NCBI GenBank assembly: GCA_014323545.1
Contig: CP058647.1
Coordinates: 688,001 to 752,000, forward strand
DNA from: Hyphobacterium sp. CCMP332
GTDB taxonomy: Bacteria; Bacteroidota; Bacteroidia; Cytophagales; CCMP332
Direction of reading: 5' to 3'
Length of the DNA: 64,000 nucleotides
The notes under the pieces are model-generated. The model searched no databases, had not been told where the DNA came from, and saw nothing but the letters and a program-made list of their open reading frames with translations. Every line of letters begins with the position of its first letter. Position 1 is the stretch's first letter. Below are positions 56,130-64,000 of this stretch, piece after piece. Position numbers and translations under genes: made by a program.

Positions 56130-57239
56130 TTATTCCCCTTCAGGTACATTTTTTTCTACCTGTGCTGTGATCTTTAATTGTACAACAGGGTTCAAAGGTG
56201 AATTGCTGTACACGGTGATAAATTTGTTTTGGAATCCATTTCTGTTTCTTGAATTGAAAGTGACCTTTATTTCTCCGCTTTCCCCAGGTTGATACAGGTC
56301 TTTATCTGCCACGCCCGCAGTACATCCACAACTTGCAGAGGTTTGTAAAATTTCCAGATTGTCCTTGCCTGTATTAGTGAATTTGAATTTTTTTTCTACA
56401 ATTTCTCCTTCGATCAATTTGCCAAAATCGTGTTGTAAGGATTCGAATTTAATATTGGCTGCATTCTTTTTTTCTAATTCGGTCATTTCCGGGAATGCGT
56501 ATAGCACATTAGCCGAGATATTGAGATACTTAATTGCATTTCGATTTAATTCATCTGTTGCAATTGTCAATAAATCCGAAGTAAAACCCAGCTTATTTAA
56601 TGCTTTGCTGTCAAATAATACCCTGATTTTTCCGGTCTGACCTGGATTTAATTTCATGGGTTCAATACTCACTTTGATATGTGAAGGGTGATTAATTTTG
56701 TCGAGAAAAGTCAGCACAGTGTCGGTATCATTATAAACATCAAAAGTTCTTTCTACGCTGCTATCGCTTTGAACCGGACCTATATTAAAATAATTCGACC
56801 TGAATCTGGTGCCCCCTATTTTCTTTTTGTAATAAGCTTTTGGATCACTAATACCGGGTACCACATTTCCAATAAGTCTCAAACGACTGGGGTTACTCAA
56901 TCCTTTAAATTTTACCAATATTTCTTTTTGAAAATTTCCCGACAAACCTTTGGGATTAAAGTTGGCCAGAACCGTCCCCGATTCATCGACTTCAATGCTG
57001 TCTTTGCTCCACTTAGAGCTAGTGCAACCACATTCAGGTTCAACTGTATCTATTTGAAGGATATTTGGGCCTTTGTTAATAAATACAAATTCATGGCTAA
57101 CCATTCCTTTGTCTTCCTCTACATTTCCAAAATTATAAATCAGCGATTCAAATTTTGGTACTGACTGCGCAGCAAGTTGAAGAGATAAAAAGCTTAAAAC
57201 TGAAATAAATAGAGTAAAAATCCTTTTTGAAATATTCAT
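56130..57239 (-). CDS. DUF1573 protein (two copies of the domain)
   Basis: A 369-residue secreted protein: signal peptide 1-24 (ending LQLAAQS), then two DUF1573 immunoglobulin-like domains at about 30-120 (YNFGNVEEDKGMVSHEFVF, with ECGCTSSKWS) and about 265-360 (HDFGKLIEGEIVEKKFKF, with SCGCTAGVAD), joined by a domain of similar type without the Cys pair. The CGCT motif is the hallmark. Function is unknown; found in the periplasm of Bacteroidota. The start codon lies 4 nt after a TAACTTTG box. Confidence 0.85.
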   Translation of the reverse strand: MNISKRIFTLFISVLSFLSLQLAAQSVPKFESLIYNFGNVEEDKGMVSHEFVFINKGPNILQIDTVEPECGCTSSKWSKDSIEVDESGTVLANFNPKGLSGNFQKEILVKFKGLSNPSRLRLIGNVVPGISDPKAYYKKKIGGTRFRSNYFNIGPVQSDSSVERTFDVYNDTDTVLTFLDKINHPSHIKVSIEPMKLNPGQTGKIRVLFDSKALNKLGFTSDLLTIATDELNRNAIKYLNISANVLYAFPEMTELEKKNAANIKFESLQHDFGKLIEGEIVEKKFKFTNTGKDNLEILQTSASCGCTAGVADKDLYQPGESGEIKVTFNSRNRNGFQNKFITVYSNSPLNPVVQLKITAQVEKNVPEGE

Positions 57240-57243
57240 GACC

Positions 57244-57251
57244 CAAAGTTA
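57244..57251 (-). promoter_or_regulatory. Candidate -7 box of the DUF1573 gene
   Basis: On the minus strand TAACTTTG ends 4 nt before the ATG (57239-57237), a leaderless arrangement. The nearest TTTG upstream is 28 bp away, longer than consensus. Confidence 0.45.
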
Positions 57252-57308
57252 GACAGCTTTTCTTTTATTTAAATACTAACAAAAATTAAATCCAAAACTT
57301 TCATTTTA

Positions 57309-57316
57309 TAGCTTTG
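57309..57316 (+). promoter_or_regulatory. Candidate -7 box of trpS
   Basis: TAGCTTTG matches TAnnTTTG and ends 16 nt before the ATG at 57333. No TTG is seen at the -33 position. Confidence 0.4.
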
Positions 57317-57332
57317 CTGGAAAAAAAGATCA

Positions 57333-58313
57333 ATGGCAAGAATCCTAACAGGAATTCAAAGTACGGGAAGGCCCCATTTGGGAAATATTTTAGGTGCAAT
57401 AAAACCGGGTATTAAAATGGCAGAAGAGGTGAATAACGACGCCTATTTTTTTATCGCGGATTTACATTCATTAACTACTATAAAAGATGCCGGACTAAGA
57501 GAAGAATATGTTCATGCCGTAGCTGCTTCCTGGTTGGCCTTTGGTTTTGACACAGACAAAAATGTATTTTACAGACAATCTGATATTCATGAAGTTGCGG
57601 AGCTGACATGGATTTTATCCTGTTTTACTCCCTACCCCATGCTTGCCAATGCGCATTCTTTTAAAGATAAATCGAATAATCTCCATGATGTCAATGCAGG
57701 CTTATTCACATACCCGGTACTTATGACCGCGGATATAATTTTATACGATGCGGATTTTGTACCCGTAGGAAAAGATCAAAAGCAACATCTTGAAATGTGC
57801 AGGGATATAGCCTCAGCTTTTAACAGAGTATACGATTCTGAAGTATTTGTTATTCCTGAAGCAATGATATCAAAAGACACTATGCTCGTTCCCGGAACAG
57901 ATGGAAGGAAAATGAGTAAATCCTATAATAATTATATTGACATTTTTCTGGCGGAAAAAGCACTTAAGAAACAAATTATGTCGATAGTAACGGATAGTAC
58001 TCCATTGGAAGAACCCAAGGATGCCGAGAATTGTCTGGTTTATCAATTGTTCAAATTAATTGCTTCTGAAACGGATGCCAATACAATGAAATCTAAATTG
58101 GAAGCAGGCAATTATGGATATGGGCATGCTAAAAAAGACCTTCTCGGATTCATAATTGATAATTATAAATCGGAAAGAGAAAAATTTGATGAATTTATGA
58201 AAGACAAAGCAATGCTGGAAATGAAATTACAGCAGGGAGCTGAAAAAGCCAGACTGGTAGCCCGGGAAGTCATCAAAAGAGTAAAAGATAAGACCGGTTA
58301 CAAGACTAATTAA
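57333..58313 (+). CDS. trpS: Tryptophanyl-tRNA synthetase
   Basis: Class I aminoacyl-tRNA synthetase charging tRNA-Trp (a gene for that tRNA lies at 13.3 kb). It has 326 residues, the short bacterial form. The HIGH-type motif is RPHLGNILGA at about 13-22 and the KMSKS motif KMSKS near 196-200; LTTIKDAGLREEYV is near 47-60. Its 3' end overlaps the convergent next gene by 8 bp. Confidence 0.97.
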   Translation: MARILTGIQSTGRPHLGNILGAIKPGIKMAEEVNNDAYFFIADLHSLTTIKDAGLREEYVHAVAASWLAFGFDTDKNVFYRQSDIHEVAELTWILSCFTPYPMLANAHSFKDKSNNLHDVNAGLFTYPVLMTADIILYDADFVPVGKDQKQHLEMCRDIASAFNRVYDSEVFVIPEAMISKDTMLVPGTDGRKMSKSYNNYIDIFLAEKALKKQIMSIVTDSTPLEEPKDAENCLVYQLFKLIASETDANTMKSKLEAGNYGYGHAKKDLLGFIIDNYKSEREKFDEFMKDKAMLEMKLQQGAEKARLVAREVIKRVKDKTGYKTN

Positions 58314-58734
58314 GATTAGCTCGCCACAATTCTTCTCTATCTCTGCGATCAACAATTAGCATGATTCTTACTGGATTCGGCAGAATGACCAATTTGGTGT
58401 CTTTATTTGGATAATCGTCAACCCCAACCGTCACACCCTGATCATTTTCCACCTCATATACTTTTCTGCCATCGCGCTTATTTCCGGTATCTATGTATTT
58501 TTTGGCTAAATAATCAATTGGACTTAACACATTGTCATCCGGACAGATTTCATCATGGACATCTTTCAATACCTCTTCTAGATAAATCCCGTATTGCTTT
58601 AAAAACTGTGATTCGCTTTTCCTTAATTCGGATTCAGTTTTCTTCATCAGATTGTTTTCCAAACCGGATTCGCTCACCATATTTCGGAGTTCTACAATTT
58701 TTGTAAGGTCATCATTTAATTTGGATATGTCCAT
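58306..58734 (-). CDS. Hypothetical cytoplasmic protein
   Basis: A 142-residue protein from ATG 58732-58734 (MDISKLNDDLTKIVELR); a TTG 18 bp earlier is less likely. The N-terminal half is predicted helical and charged (about 1-60, MKKTESELRKSESQFLKQYG), the C-terminal half mixed (DQGVTVGVDDYPNKDTKLVI, LPNPVRIMLIVDRR). No signal peptide or membrane span. It matches no family I can name. It overlaps trpS tail-to-tail by 8 bp. Confidence 0.65.
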   Translation of the reverse strand: MDISKLNDDLTKIVELRNMVSESGLENNLMKKTESELRKSESQFLKQYGIYLEEVLKDVHDEICPDDNVLSPIDYLAKKYIDTGNKRDGRKVYEVENDQGVTVGVDDYPNKDTKLVILPNPVRIMLIVDRRDREELWRANLN

Positions 58735-58922
58735 AGACTTAATTTTATGCAATTATTATAAGATTGTACTTATTCTTCAAGCAATTAGTTTCAAATAATA
58801 ACAATTTATTTTACATTTTGATTAACGGAATATAAGGCAAATATTATATCCTAATTGCTATCTTAAATTCTTTAATTTGCCATGTTATAATTAATATACA
58901 TCCCGCATTAATCATACCCGAA

Positions 58923-60671
58923 ATGAAACTACCTGAAAATCTTGATCTGCAAGTAAAATCCAAAATTGAAAAATGGATGAATTCTTCAATTGACGAGGCT
59001 CATAAAAGCAATTTGCGTGATTTGATTATTAAAAATGATGTAAAAGAACTGACCGAATGTTTTTATAAGGATTTGGAATTTGGCACCGGAGGACTCAGAG
59101 GTATAATGGGGGTTGGTTCAAACCGAATGAATAAGTACACCGTAGGAATGGCCACACAAGGCCTGGCAAATTATCTATTGAAATCTTTTCCCAATGAGGA
59201 CATAAGTGTTGCAATTGCTTACGACAGTAGAAATAATAGCGATGTATTTGCGGATATTGTATCGGATATATTTTCGGCCAATGGAATAAAAGTTTATCTG
59301 TTTGAAAGTTTACGACCCACGCCTGAATTGTCTTTTGCGATTCGCGAATTGAAATGCAAAAGCGGTGTTGTACTTACCGCTTCTCATAATCCCAAGGAAT
59401 ACAATGGCTATAAGGCTTATTGGGATGACGGCGGGCAGGTCATCGCTCCGCATGATAAAAATATAATTCGGGAAGTTCAATCCATTCAGTCATTTGATGA
59501 TGTGAAATGGCAAAGAAATAATGATTTGGTTGAATCGATAGGACAAAACATAGATAATAAATATTTGGATCATCTTATGGGTCTTGTTGTTGACCCCGAA
59601 CTAATAAAGCGGCAGTCGGATTTAAAAATACTTTTTTCACCGATACATGGAACGGGTGTTAGATCTGTTGGCCCTGCCCTTGAAAAGGCGGGATTCAAAA
59701 ATGTAAGAATTCTAAAGAGTCAAGCCAAACCCGATGGGAATTTTCCAACGGTGATCTATCCGAATCCGGAAGAAAAAGAAGCCATGAGCCTTGCACTTGA
59801 AGCGGCTAAAGACTGGGATGCTGATTTGATCATGGCCACTGACCCCGATGCTGACCGTGTGGGCATTGGTGTTAAAAATGATCAGGGTCAATTTGTTTTA
59901 CTCAATGGAAATCAGACAGGCAGTCTTTTAATCTATTATTTATTGGAAGCCTGGAAGCGAATGAACAAATACAAGGGGAATGAATTCATTTGCAAAACCA
60001 TTGTAACCACAGATCTAATAATAAAAATTGCCAATGCCTATAATGTCAATCATTATGAAACACTGACCGGTTTTAAATATATCGCTTCTTTGATCAAAGG
60101 TCTAGAGGGAAAAGAACAATTCATTGCCGGAGGAGAAGAAAGCTATGGTTATCTGATTGGCGATGCCGTGAGAGACAAGGACGCTGTTGCCAGCTGCCTT
60201 TTGATTTCGGAAATGACCGCCTGGGCTAAAGATAGTGGCATTTCACTCTACGACATGATGATTGATATGTATGTGAAATTTGGCTTCTACAAGGAGAATT
60301 TAATTTCTATTACAAAGAAAGGCAAAGAAGGTGCAGAAGAAATCGCTTCGATGATGGAAAACTACAGAAATAATCCTCCAAAAAGTTTGGGAGGAAGCGA
60401 AGTAATAGAAATGAAGGATTATAAGTCAGGCCTAAGTAAAAATTTAATAAGCGGAGAGCAGAATAAAATGAATTTTGAAAGCTCAAATGTTCTTCAGTTC
60501 ATTACGCTAGACGGAAGTAAAATATCTGCGCGGCCATCCGGAACTGAACCAAAAATCAAATTCTATTTTAGTGTAAACACCCGATTGGATAACAAATCAA
60601 ATTATTCCAGAAAAGAGCAGGAATTAAAAGATAAAATTGAAAAGATAAGTTCTGATCTTGGGTTGAACTAA
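58923..60671 (+). CDS. Phosphoglucomutase/phosphomannomutase family phosphohexomutase
   Basis: Alpha-D-phosphohexomutase of 582 residues, the long PGM2-like form. Four family motifs are in order: the phosphoserine loop TASHNPKEYNGYKAY near 152-166, metal-binding ATDPDADRVG near 304-313, sugar-binding GGEESYG near 402-408 and phosphate-binding RPSGTEPKIKF near 537-547. An FGTGGLRG segment at about 57-64 is typical of the PGM2 subgroup. It most likely interconverts glucose-1-P and glucose-6-P. It shares 4 bp of stop codons with the convergent next gene. Confidence 0.9.
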   Translation: MKLPENLDLQVKSKIEKWMNSSIDEAHKSNLRDLIIKNDVKELTECFYKDLEFGTGGLRGIMGVGSNRMNKYTVGMATQGLANYLLKSFPNEDISVAIAYDSRNNSDVFADIVSDIFSANGIKVYLFESLRPTPELSFAIRELKCKSGVVLTASHNPKEYNGYKAYWDDGGQVIAPHDKNIIREVQSIQSFDDVKWQRNNDLVESIGQNIDNKYLDHLMGLVVDPELIKRQSDLKILFSPIHGTGVRSVGPALEKAGFKNVRILKSQAKPDGNFPTVIYPNPEEKEAMSLALEAAKDWDADLIMATDPDADRVGIGVKNDQGQFVLLNGNQTGSLLIYYLLEAWKRMNKYKGNEFICKTIVTTDLIIKIANAYNVNHYETLTGFKYIASLIKGLEGKEQFIAGGEESYGYLIGDAVRDKDAVASCLLISEMTAWAKDSGISLYDMMIDMYVKFGFYKENLISITKKGKEGAEEIASMMENYRNNPPKSLGGSEVIEMKDYKSGLSKNLISGEQNKMNFESSNVLQFITLDGSKISARPSGTEPKIKFYFSVNTRLDNKSNYSRKEQELKDKIEKISSDLGLN

Positions 60672-61174
60672 AAATGTTTTCTGTTTAGAATTTCAGAAAG
60701 GATAATGGCTTTTCTGGGGCTGTCAGGGTCTTCAAAAATCAAGGAAGCATACTCATTTTCAGTTTCTTCCTCCTCTATTTCATTGCGTTTTTCAATTTTG
60801 TAATGCTCAAAACGCTCTATTTCTTTTTCTTTCTTTTTTGATTGTATTTCTGAGAGACGTTTGTCGTATTCGGAGAGTGTTTTATTTACTTTTTGACTAA
60901 AATCCTTTTTCACTTCAGGATTATAACCAAACTGCTCCTCAGGTCGATCCTCAACAAGCTCATCTTCATTTTTTAATTCCCGAATAATTTCATCGATTAG
61001 TGAGCGATCATTTGTTTTGGGCTCATCAAGGACCTCCTCATATTGTTCCATTTGAGCCTCGGATGCATTTTTTTGAGCTTCTTTTTGGGCTTTTAATTTC
61101 TTCTTGCGCGAATTCTGAATGATCACCCAAATGATCATAATCACTACATAAAGAATAATTTCAACAGCATCCAT
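60668..61174 (-). CDS. Membrane-anchored coiled-coil protein, unknown function
   Basis: A 168-residue protein with one N-terminal membrane span (about 4-20, VEIILYVVIMIIWVIIQN) followed by a highly charged tail (KKKLKAQKEAQK and many Glu/Lys) that should be cytoplasmic and partly coiled. The C terminus ILSEILNRKHF looks conserved in Bacteroidota. No family is recognised. It begins 7 bp after the next coiled-coil membrane protein, suggesting they work together. Confidence 0.65.
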   Translation of the reverse strand: MDAVEIILYVVIMIIWVIIQNSRKKKLKAQKEAQKNASEAQMEQYEEVLDEPKTNDRSLIDEIIRELKNEDELVEDRPEEQFGYNPEVKKDFSQKVNKTLSEYDKRLSEIQSKKKEKEIERFEHYKIEKRNEIEEEETENEYASLIFEDPDSPRKAIILSEILNRKHF

Positions 61175-61181
61175 CTTTTAT

Positions 61182-62114
61182 CTATTTAACAAGGAAGGGG
61201 GCTTCTCCAATCAGCACTTCTTCGCAATACAATTCAACTTTGTACTGTCCTTCTGCCCAATCGCTGCCCTTTATATATAAAAATTCAATCTGTGGCTTTC
61301 TATTATCAAAGAGAAAATCCTGTTTTAAGGTGAAAAATCTTTCCTTTCCATTCATTATAAAGGTACCTCCCCCATTGGCCAGATCATATAAAATAGTACC
61401 ATCCGGTTCTATAACCTGAAGATATACAATCTTAGTTTCCACTTTGGCCACTTTGTTTTCAGCTATATTAAATCTCACACGCAATTTCTCCAGTTTGCTG
61501 GCTTTAAGATCGGAACCTCTTTTATCCTTACTTATATTTCCGCGACGGTCGATAGACCTAATTTCAATATTTTCAGCCTTTAATTTTGAAGCGATATTCA
61601 CCTTTTGCTCCAATTGCTTTTTGGTTCCCTCCAGATCGGAAATATTTTCGCTTAAAGACATTTTTTCCTGCTTCAAACCCTGATTTTCAGATAAGAGGAT
61701 TTCATTCTGAGCTTGTAATTTCTCTATTTCCTTATCCTTATTGGCAAGTAAAATCTTAAATCCTTCCAATTTATCATCCAGTTTTTTCTTTTGGCCATAC
61801 CAATATTTTGCATTTTTCTCGGCCTTTTCTTTTAAATCAGAAATTTCAGCCAATGCAGCAACGAGACTATCTTTCTCACCACCGAGCTCTTCAATTGTTG
61901 CAAGTCTTTGTTTTAATTCGAATTCTACGCTATCAAGAGAATTCATTGCCTTAGCAATTTCTTCCCTGTTTGAATCAATTTCCTGCTCGTAAGCATTTTT
62001 TTCCGAATACCTTAGATACAACTGAATGGCATTGATTAATAAAAGTGCCACAATTGCAGCAATGACTGCAATTTTCCTACCTCCTGATGTTTTCTTTTTT
62101 GCTTCTTCGGCCAT
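61182..62114 (-). CDS. Membrane-anchored coiled-coil protein, unknown function
   Basis: A 310-residue protein: short basic N terminus, one membrane span (about 15-32, IAVIAAIVALLLINAIQL), then a coiled coil of about 130 residues (about 38-175; heptads with Leu, e.g. KLDDKLEGFKILLANKDKEI) and a compact C-terminal domain (about 180-310, with RVRFNIAENKVAKVETKIVY and the last part VELYCEEVLIGEAPFLVK). The topology puts the coil outside the membrane or in the cytoplasm; it cannot be decided. Function unknown; in tandem with the small membrane protein downstream. Confidence 0.7.
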   Translation of the reverse strand: MAEEAKKKTSGGRKIAVIAAIVALLLINAIQLYLRYSEKNAYEQEIDSNREEIAKAMNSLDSVEFELKQRLATIEELGGEKDSLVAALAEISDLKEKAEKNAKYWYGQKKKLDDKLEGFKILLANKDKEIEKLQAQNEILLSENQGLKQEKMSLSENISDLEGTKKQLEQKVNIASKLKAENIEIRSIDRRGNISKDKRGSDLKASKLEKLRVRFNIAENKVAKVETKIVYLQVIEPDGTILYDLANGGGTFIMNGKERFFTLKQDFLFDNRKPQIEFLYIKGSDWAEGQYKVELYCEEVLIGEAPFLVK

Positions 62115-62224
62115 AGAAAAATTAATTTTATAGGATTTAAAAATAAAGAATCATTTTTTAATGCAAATGAGCAAAAAATACTTCCTTTATTTCTTACATC
62201 GGGTTTAATTTGCCAGATAATATT

Positions 62225-63427
62225 ATGGCCTTCCCCAAAATAAATCCAAAAGACTTTTTATACCATCTTCCCCAGGATAAAATTGCAGAATCCCCATTGT
62301 CTGAACGCGATGCATCCCATCTTCTTGTTTATCGCAATGGAAAAATTTCAGATGCCATTTTTAAAGATCTGAATCAATTTCTTCCCGATAATTCCCTTTT
62401 GTTTTTTAACAACACAAAAGTAATTCCGGCTCGCATGCATTTTTTAAGAGAAAGTGGAGCAAGAATAGAAATACTTCTCGATAAGGCTCATTTTCCATCC
62501 AGAGACCCTCTTATTTGTTTAAATCAAAAAAAATCCTGCACGTGGAATGCAATAATTGGCAACAAAAAAAAATGGAAGGATCAGGAGTTTTTAAAGCTGG
62601 AGTTTCAATTGGATTCTAAAAAATATAAGCTTCAGGCCCGTTTGATAGAAAGAGAAAGCAATTTGGTAGAATTTTCCTGGTCGGGCGACTTAAGCTTTGC
62701 TTCTGTATTGGAGGCATTAGGTCATACGCCCCTTCCACCTTATATTCAAAGAGCTGAAAAAGAAGAAGACAAAGAATCGTATCAAACGGTTTATGCTAAA
62801 ATTAATGGCGCCGTAGCAGCGCCTACAGCCGGTTTACATTTTACCGACCATGTGATTGAAAATCTCAAAAGTGCCGGAATCAAAATGGATGAGTTAACAC
62901 TTCACGTGGGTGCAGGCACTTTTAGTCCGATTAAAAGTGAAAATGCAGCCGGGCATGACATGCATTCTGAATTAATCCAAATAAATCGAAAAAACCTGGA
63001 GTCAATCTTAAGCCACCAAGGCCCCATTATTCCTGTAGGTACCACGGCAATGCGAAGCCTGGAATCCCTTTACTGGTTTGGACAAGCGCTTGAACATAAA
63101 CACTTTGATTTATTCGAATGTAAAAAAGAGCTGCCCTATCAATTGAAAGCGGAAATAGAATTAAAAAAAGCGATGCAAAATATCATCAACTGGATGGGTC
63201 AAAAAGGAATTGAAGAATTTTCTGGTGATACTTCAATTTTTATAGTCCCGGGTTATCAATTTCAGGTTTGCAATGGAATAATTACCAATTTTCATCAGCC
63301 CGGTACCACGCTAATATTATTGATCGCCGCATTAATCGGAGAAAAATGGCAAGAAGTATATGAGCATGCCTTGAGAAATAATTATCGTTTTTTGAGCTAT
63401 GGTGATTCTTCTTTACTCTTGCCCTAA
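62225..63427 (+). CDS. queA: tRNA preQ1(34) S-adenosylmethionine ribosyltransferase-isomerase
   Basis: Transfers the ribose of SAM to preQ1 in wobble tRNA, making epoxyqueuosine. It has 400 residues from ATG 62225 (MAFPKINPKDFLYHLP); a TTG 15 bp earlier is also open. Family segments are SPLSERDASHLLVYR near 23-37, NNTKVIPARM near 65-74, and AAPTAGLHFTDHVIE near 198-212, followed by LHVGAGTFSPIKSENA. It is longer than E. coli QueA because of extra sequence in the middle and C-terminal part, as usual in Bacteroidota. The serB-like gene follows 9 bp later. Confidence 0.95.
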   Translation: MAFPKINPKDFLYHLPQDKIAESPLSERDASHLLVYRNGKISDAIFKDLNQFLPDNSLLFFNNTKVIPARMHFLRESGARIEILLDKAHFPSRDPLICLNQKKSCTWNAIIGNKKKWKDQEFLKLEFQLDSKKYKLQARLIERESNLVEFSWSGDLSFASVLEALGHTPLPPYIQRAEKEEDKESYQTVYAKINGAVAAPTAGLHFTDHVIENLKSAGIKMDELTLHVGAGTFSPIKSENAAGHDMHSELIQINRKNLESILSHQGPIIPVGTTAMRSLESLYWFGQALEHKHFDLFECKKELPYQLKAEIELKKAMQNIINWMGQKGIEEFSGDTSIFIVPGYQFQVCNGIITNFHQPGTTLILLIAALIGEKWQEVYEHALRNNYRFLSYGDSSLLLP

Positions 63428-63432
63428 ATTTG
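63425..63432 (+). promoter_or_regulatory. Candidate -7 box of the phosphatase gene
   Basis: TAAATTTG matches TAnnTTTG, overlaps the queA stop codon, and ends 4 nt before ATG 63437. No proper -33 TTG; a TTTG lies 30 bp upstream. Confidence 0.35.
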
Positions 63433-63436
63433 CCAC

Positions 63437-64000
63437 ATGGAAGACCGAGCCTATTATGTAATCGATTTTGACAGCACTTTTACCCAAGTAGAGGCCATGG
63501 ATATTCTTGCGGATATATCTCTCAAAAGCCATCCTGAAAAAGATTCCATAAAAAAAGAAATTGTCAGGCTAACTGATTTGGGCATGGAAGGCAAGCTGAC
63601 GGTTCGGGAATCGTTGATTAAAAGAATCGAACTTCTTAAAGCCAATAAAAATCATCTTCAGGAACTGGTAGAGCTTTTAAAAAAGAAAATCTCAAAATCA
63701 TTTAGAAGAAATGAGCAGTTTTTCTCAGAACACACCTCAAACATTTTGATCATATCCAATGGCTTTAAGGATTTTGTTGTTCCCGTAGTAACTGAATTGG
63801 GCGTGCTTCCCCAAAATGTCTATGCCAATTCCTTTGAGTACGATGAAAATGGAAATATTACGGGTGTGGATACCGACAATGTCCTTTCGGACAACGATGG
63901 CAAAGTGAAACAGCTTCAATCATTAAAACTGAATGGTGAAATATTTGTAATTGGCGATGGATTCACCGATTATGAAATAAAACAAAAAGGCATCGCTAAG
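63437..64000 (+). CDS. HAD-superfamily phosphoserine phosphatase-like protein (cut by window edge)
   Basis: Start of a haloacid-dehalogenase phosphatase; the first 188 residues are in the window and the rest runs off the right edge. HAD motif I DFDSTFT is at residues 10-16 (Asp10 nucleophile, Asp12 acid/base), motif II SNG near 107-109 and motif III/IV GDGFTDYEI near 173-181. The sequence fits the HAD-IB family (SerB-like). In many Bacteroidota this domain is fused in front of phosphoglycerate dehydrogenase, so the complete protein may be a bifunctional serine-synthesis enzyme; that part is beyond view. Confidence 0.8.
   Translation, partial: MEDRAYYVIDFDSTFTQVEAMDILADISLKSHPEKDSIKKEIVRLTDLGMEGKLTVRESLIKRIELLKANKNHLQELVELLKKKISKSFRRNEQFFSEHTSNILIISNGFKDFVVPVVTELGVLPQNVYANSFEYDENGNITGVDTDNVLSDNDGKVKQLQSLKLNGEIFVIGDGFTDYEIKQKGIAK

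Noticed and set aside
58780-58859. 9-bp inverted repeat (AGCAATTAG/CTAATTGCT) between the hypothetical gene and the phosphohexomutase
   Set aside because: The arms are 62 bp apart and AT-rich, so chance pairing is likely.

Overview
The window is chromosomal DNA of a Bacteroidota bacterium, probably a Cytophagales-type marine or soil relative. The evidence is the AT-rich sequence with almost no Shine-Dalgarno sites, the promoter form TTG/TTTG-N19-21-TAnnTTTG that is characteristic of this phylum, frequent TTG starts, DUF3467 beside rpoC, many lipoproteins, an HAD phosphatase of the kind found in long Bacteroidota serine-synthesis proteins, and outer-membrane proteins typical of the group. No phage, insertion sequence, CRISPR array or rRNA operon was found. 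No gap between features exceeds about 200 bases.

1-15,100 (minus strand) is the information-processing block. In transcription order it runs tRNA-Tyr, tRNA-Gly, tRNA-Thr, tuf, a strong terminator, tRNA-Trp, secE, nusG, rplK, rplA, rplJ, rplL, rpoB, rpoC, a DUF3467 protein, rpsL, rpsG and fusA (cut by the left edge). Good promoters sit before tRNA-Tyr, tRNA-Trp and rpsL.

15,110-25,320 holds an M1 aminopeptidase lipoprotein, a biotin carrier protein with pyrH and frr, then nadD, gmk, an anti-sigma-like protein and an ECF sigma factor on the minus strand, and an envelope cluster of two glycosyltransferases and an MsbA-like flippase.

25,400-33,990 is a molybdenum island: moaE, moaD, moaA, moeA, a MobB-like/MobA fusion, moaC, a MoeB-rhodanese protein, and molybdate uptake genes modA, a di-Mop protein, modB and modC. 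It is bounded on the left by an unusual 14-bp tandem repeat and on the right by a strong terminator. It can make molybdopterin guanine dinucleotide cofactor, but no molybdoenzyme is in view.

34,050-45,284 contains ahcY, an ABC1/UbiB kinase with a TetR-like regulator, tRNA-Arg preceded by a broken copy of itself that carries a palindromic insert, a lipid A acyltransferase, a two-gene surface module of unknown function, and small accessory genes (DUF4287/DUF5655, ankyrin, an outer-membrane protein).

45,281-52,573 is a heme operon (hemA, C, D, E, B, L; C5 pathway from glutamyl-tRNA to uroporphyrinogen III and coproporphyrinogen III) with a divergent AraC-type regulator. Between them are two identical 11-bp direct repeats exactly 21 bp apart, the expected geometry for an AraC-family operator.

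52,570-64,000 has a CoA-binding protein, a 14-repeat MORN protein fused to a barrel-like domain, glutaryl-CoA dehydrogenase, a DUF1573 protein, trpS, a phosphohexomutase, two coiled-coil membrane proteins, queA and the start of a phosphoserine-phosphatase-like gene.

The most notable non-standard signals are the broken tRNA copy, the AraC/hemA operator, promoter boxes 4-5 nt from start codons (probable leaderless mRNAs), the repeat array at the island edge, and three degenerate or fused cofactor-pathway proteins.
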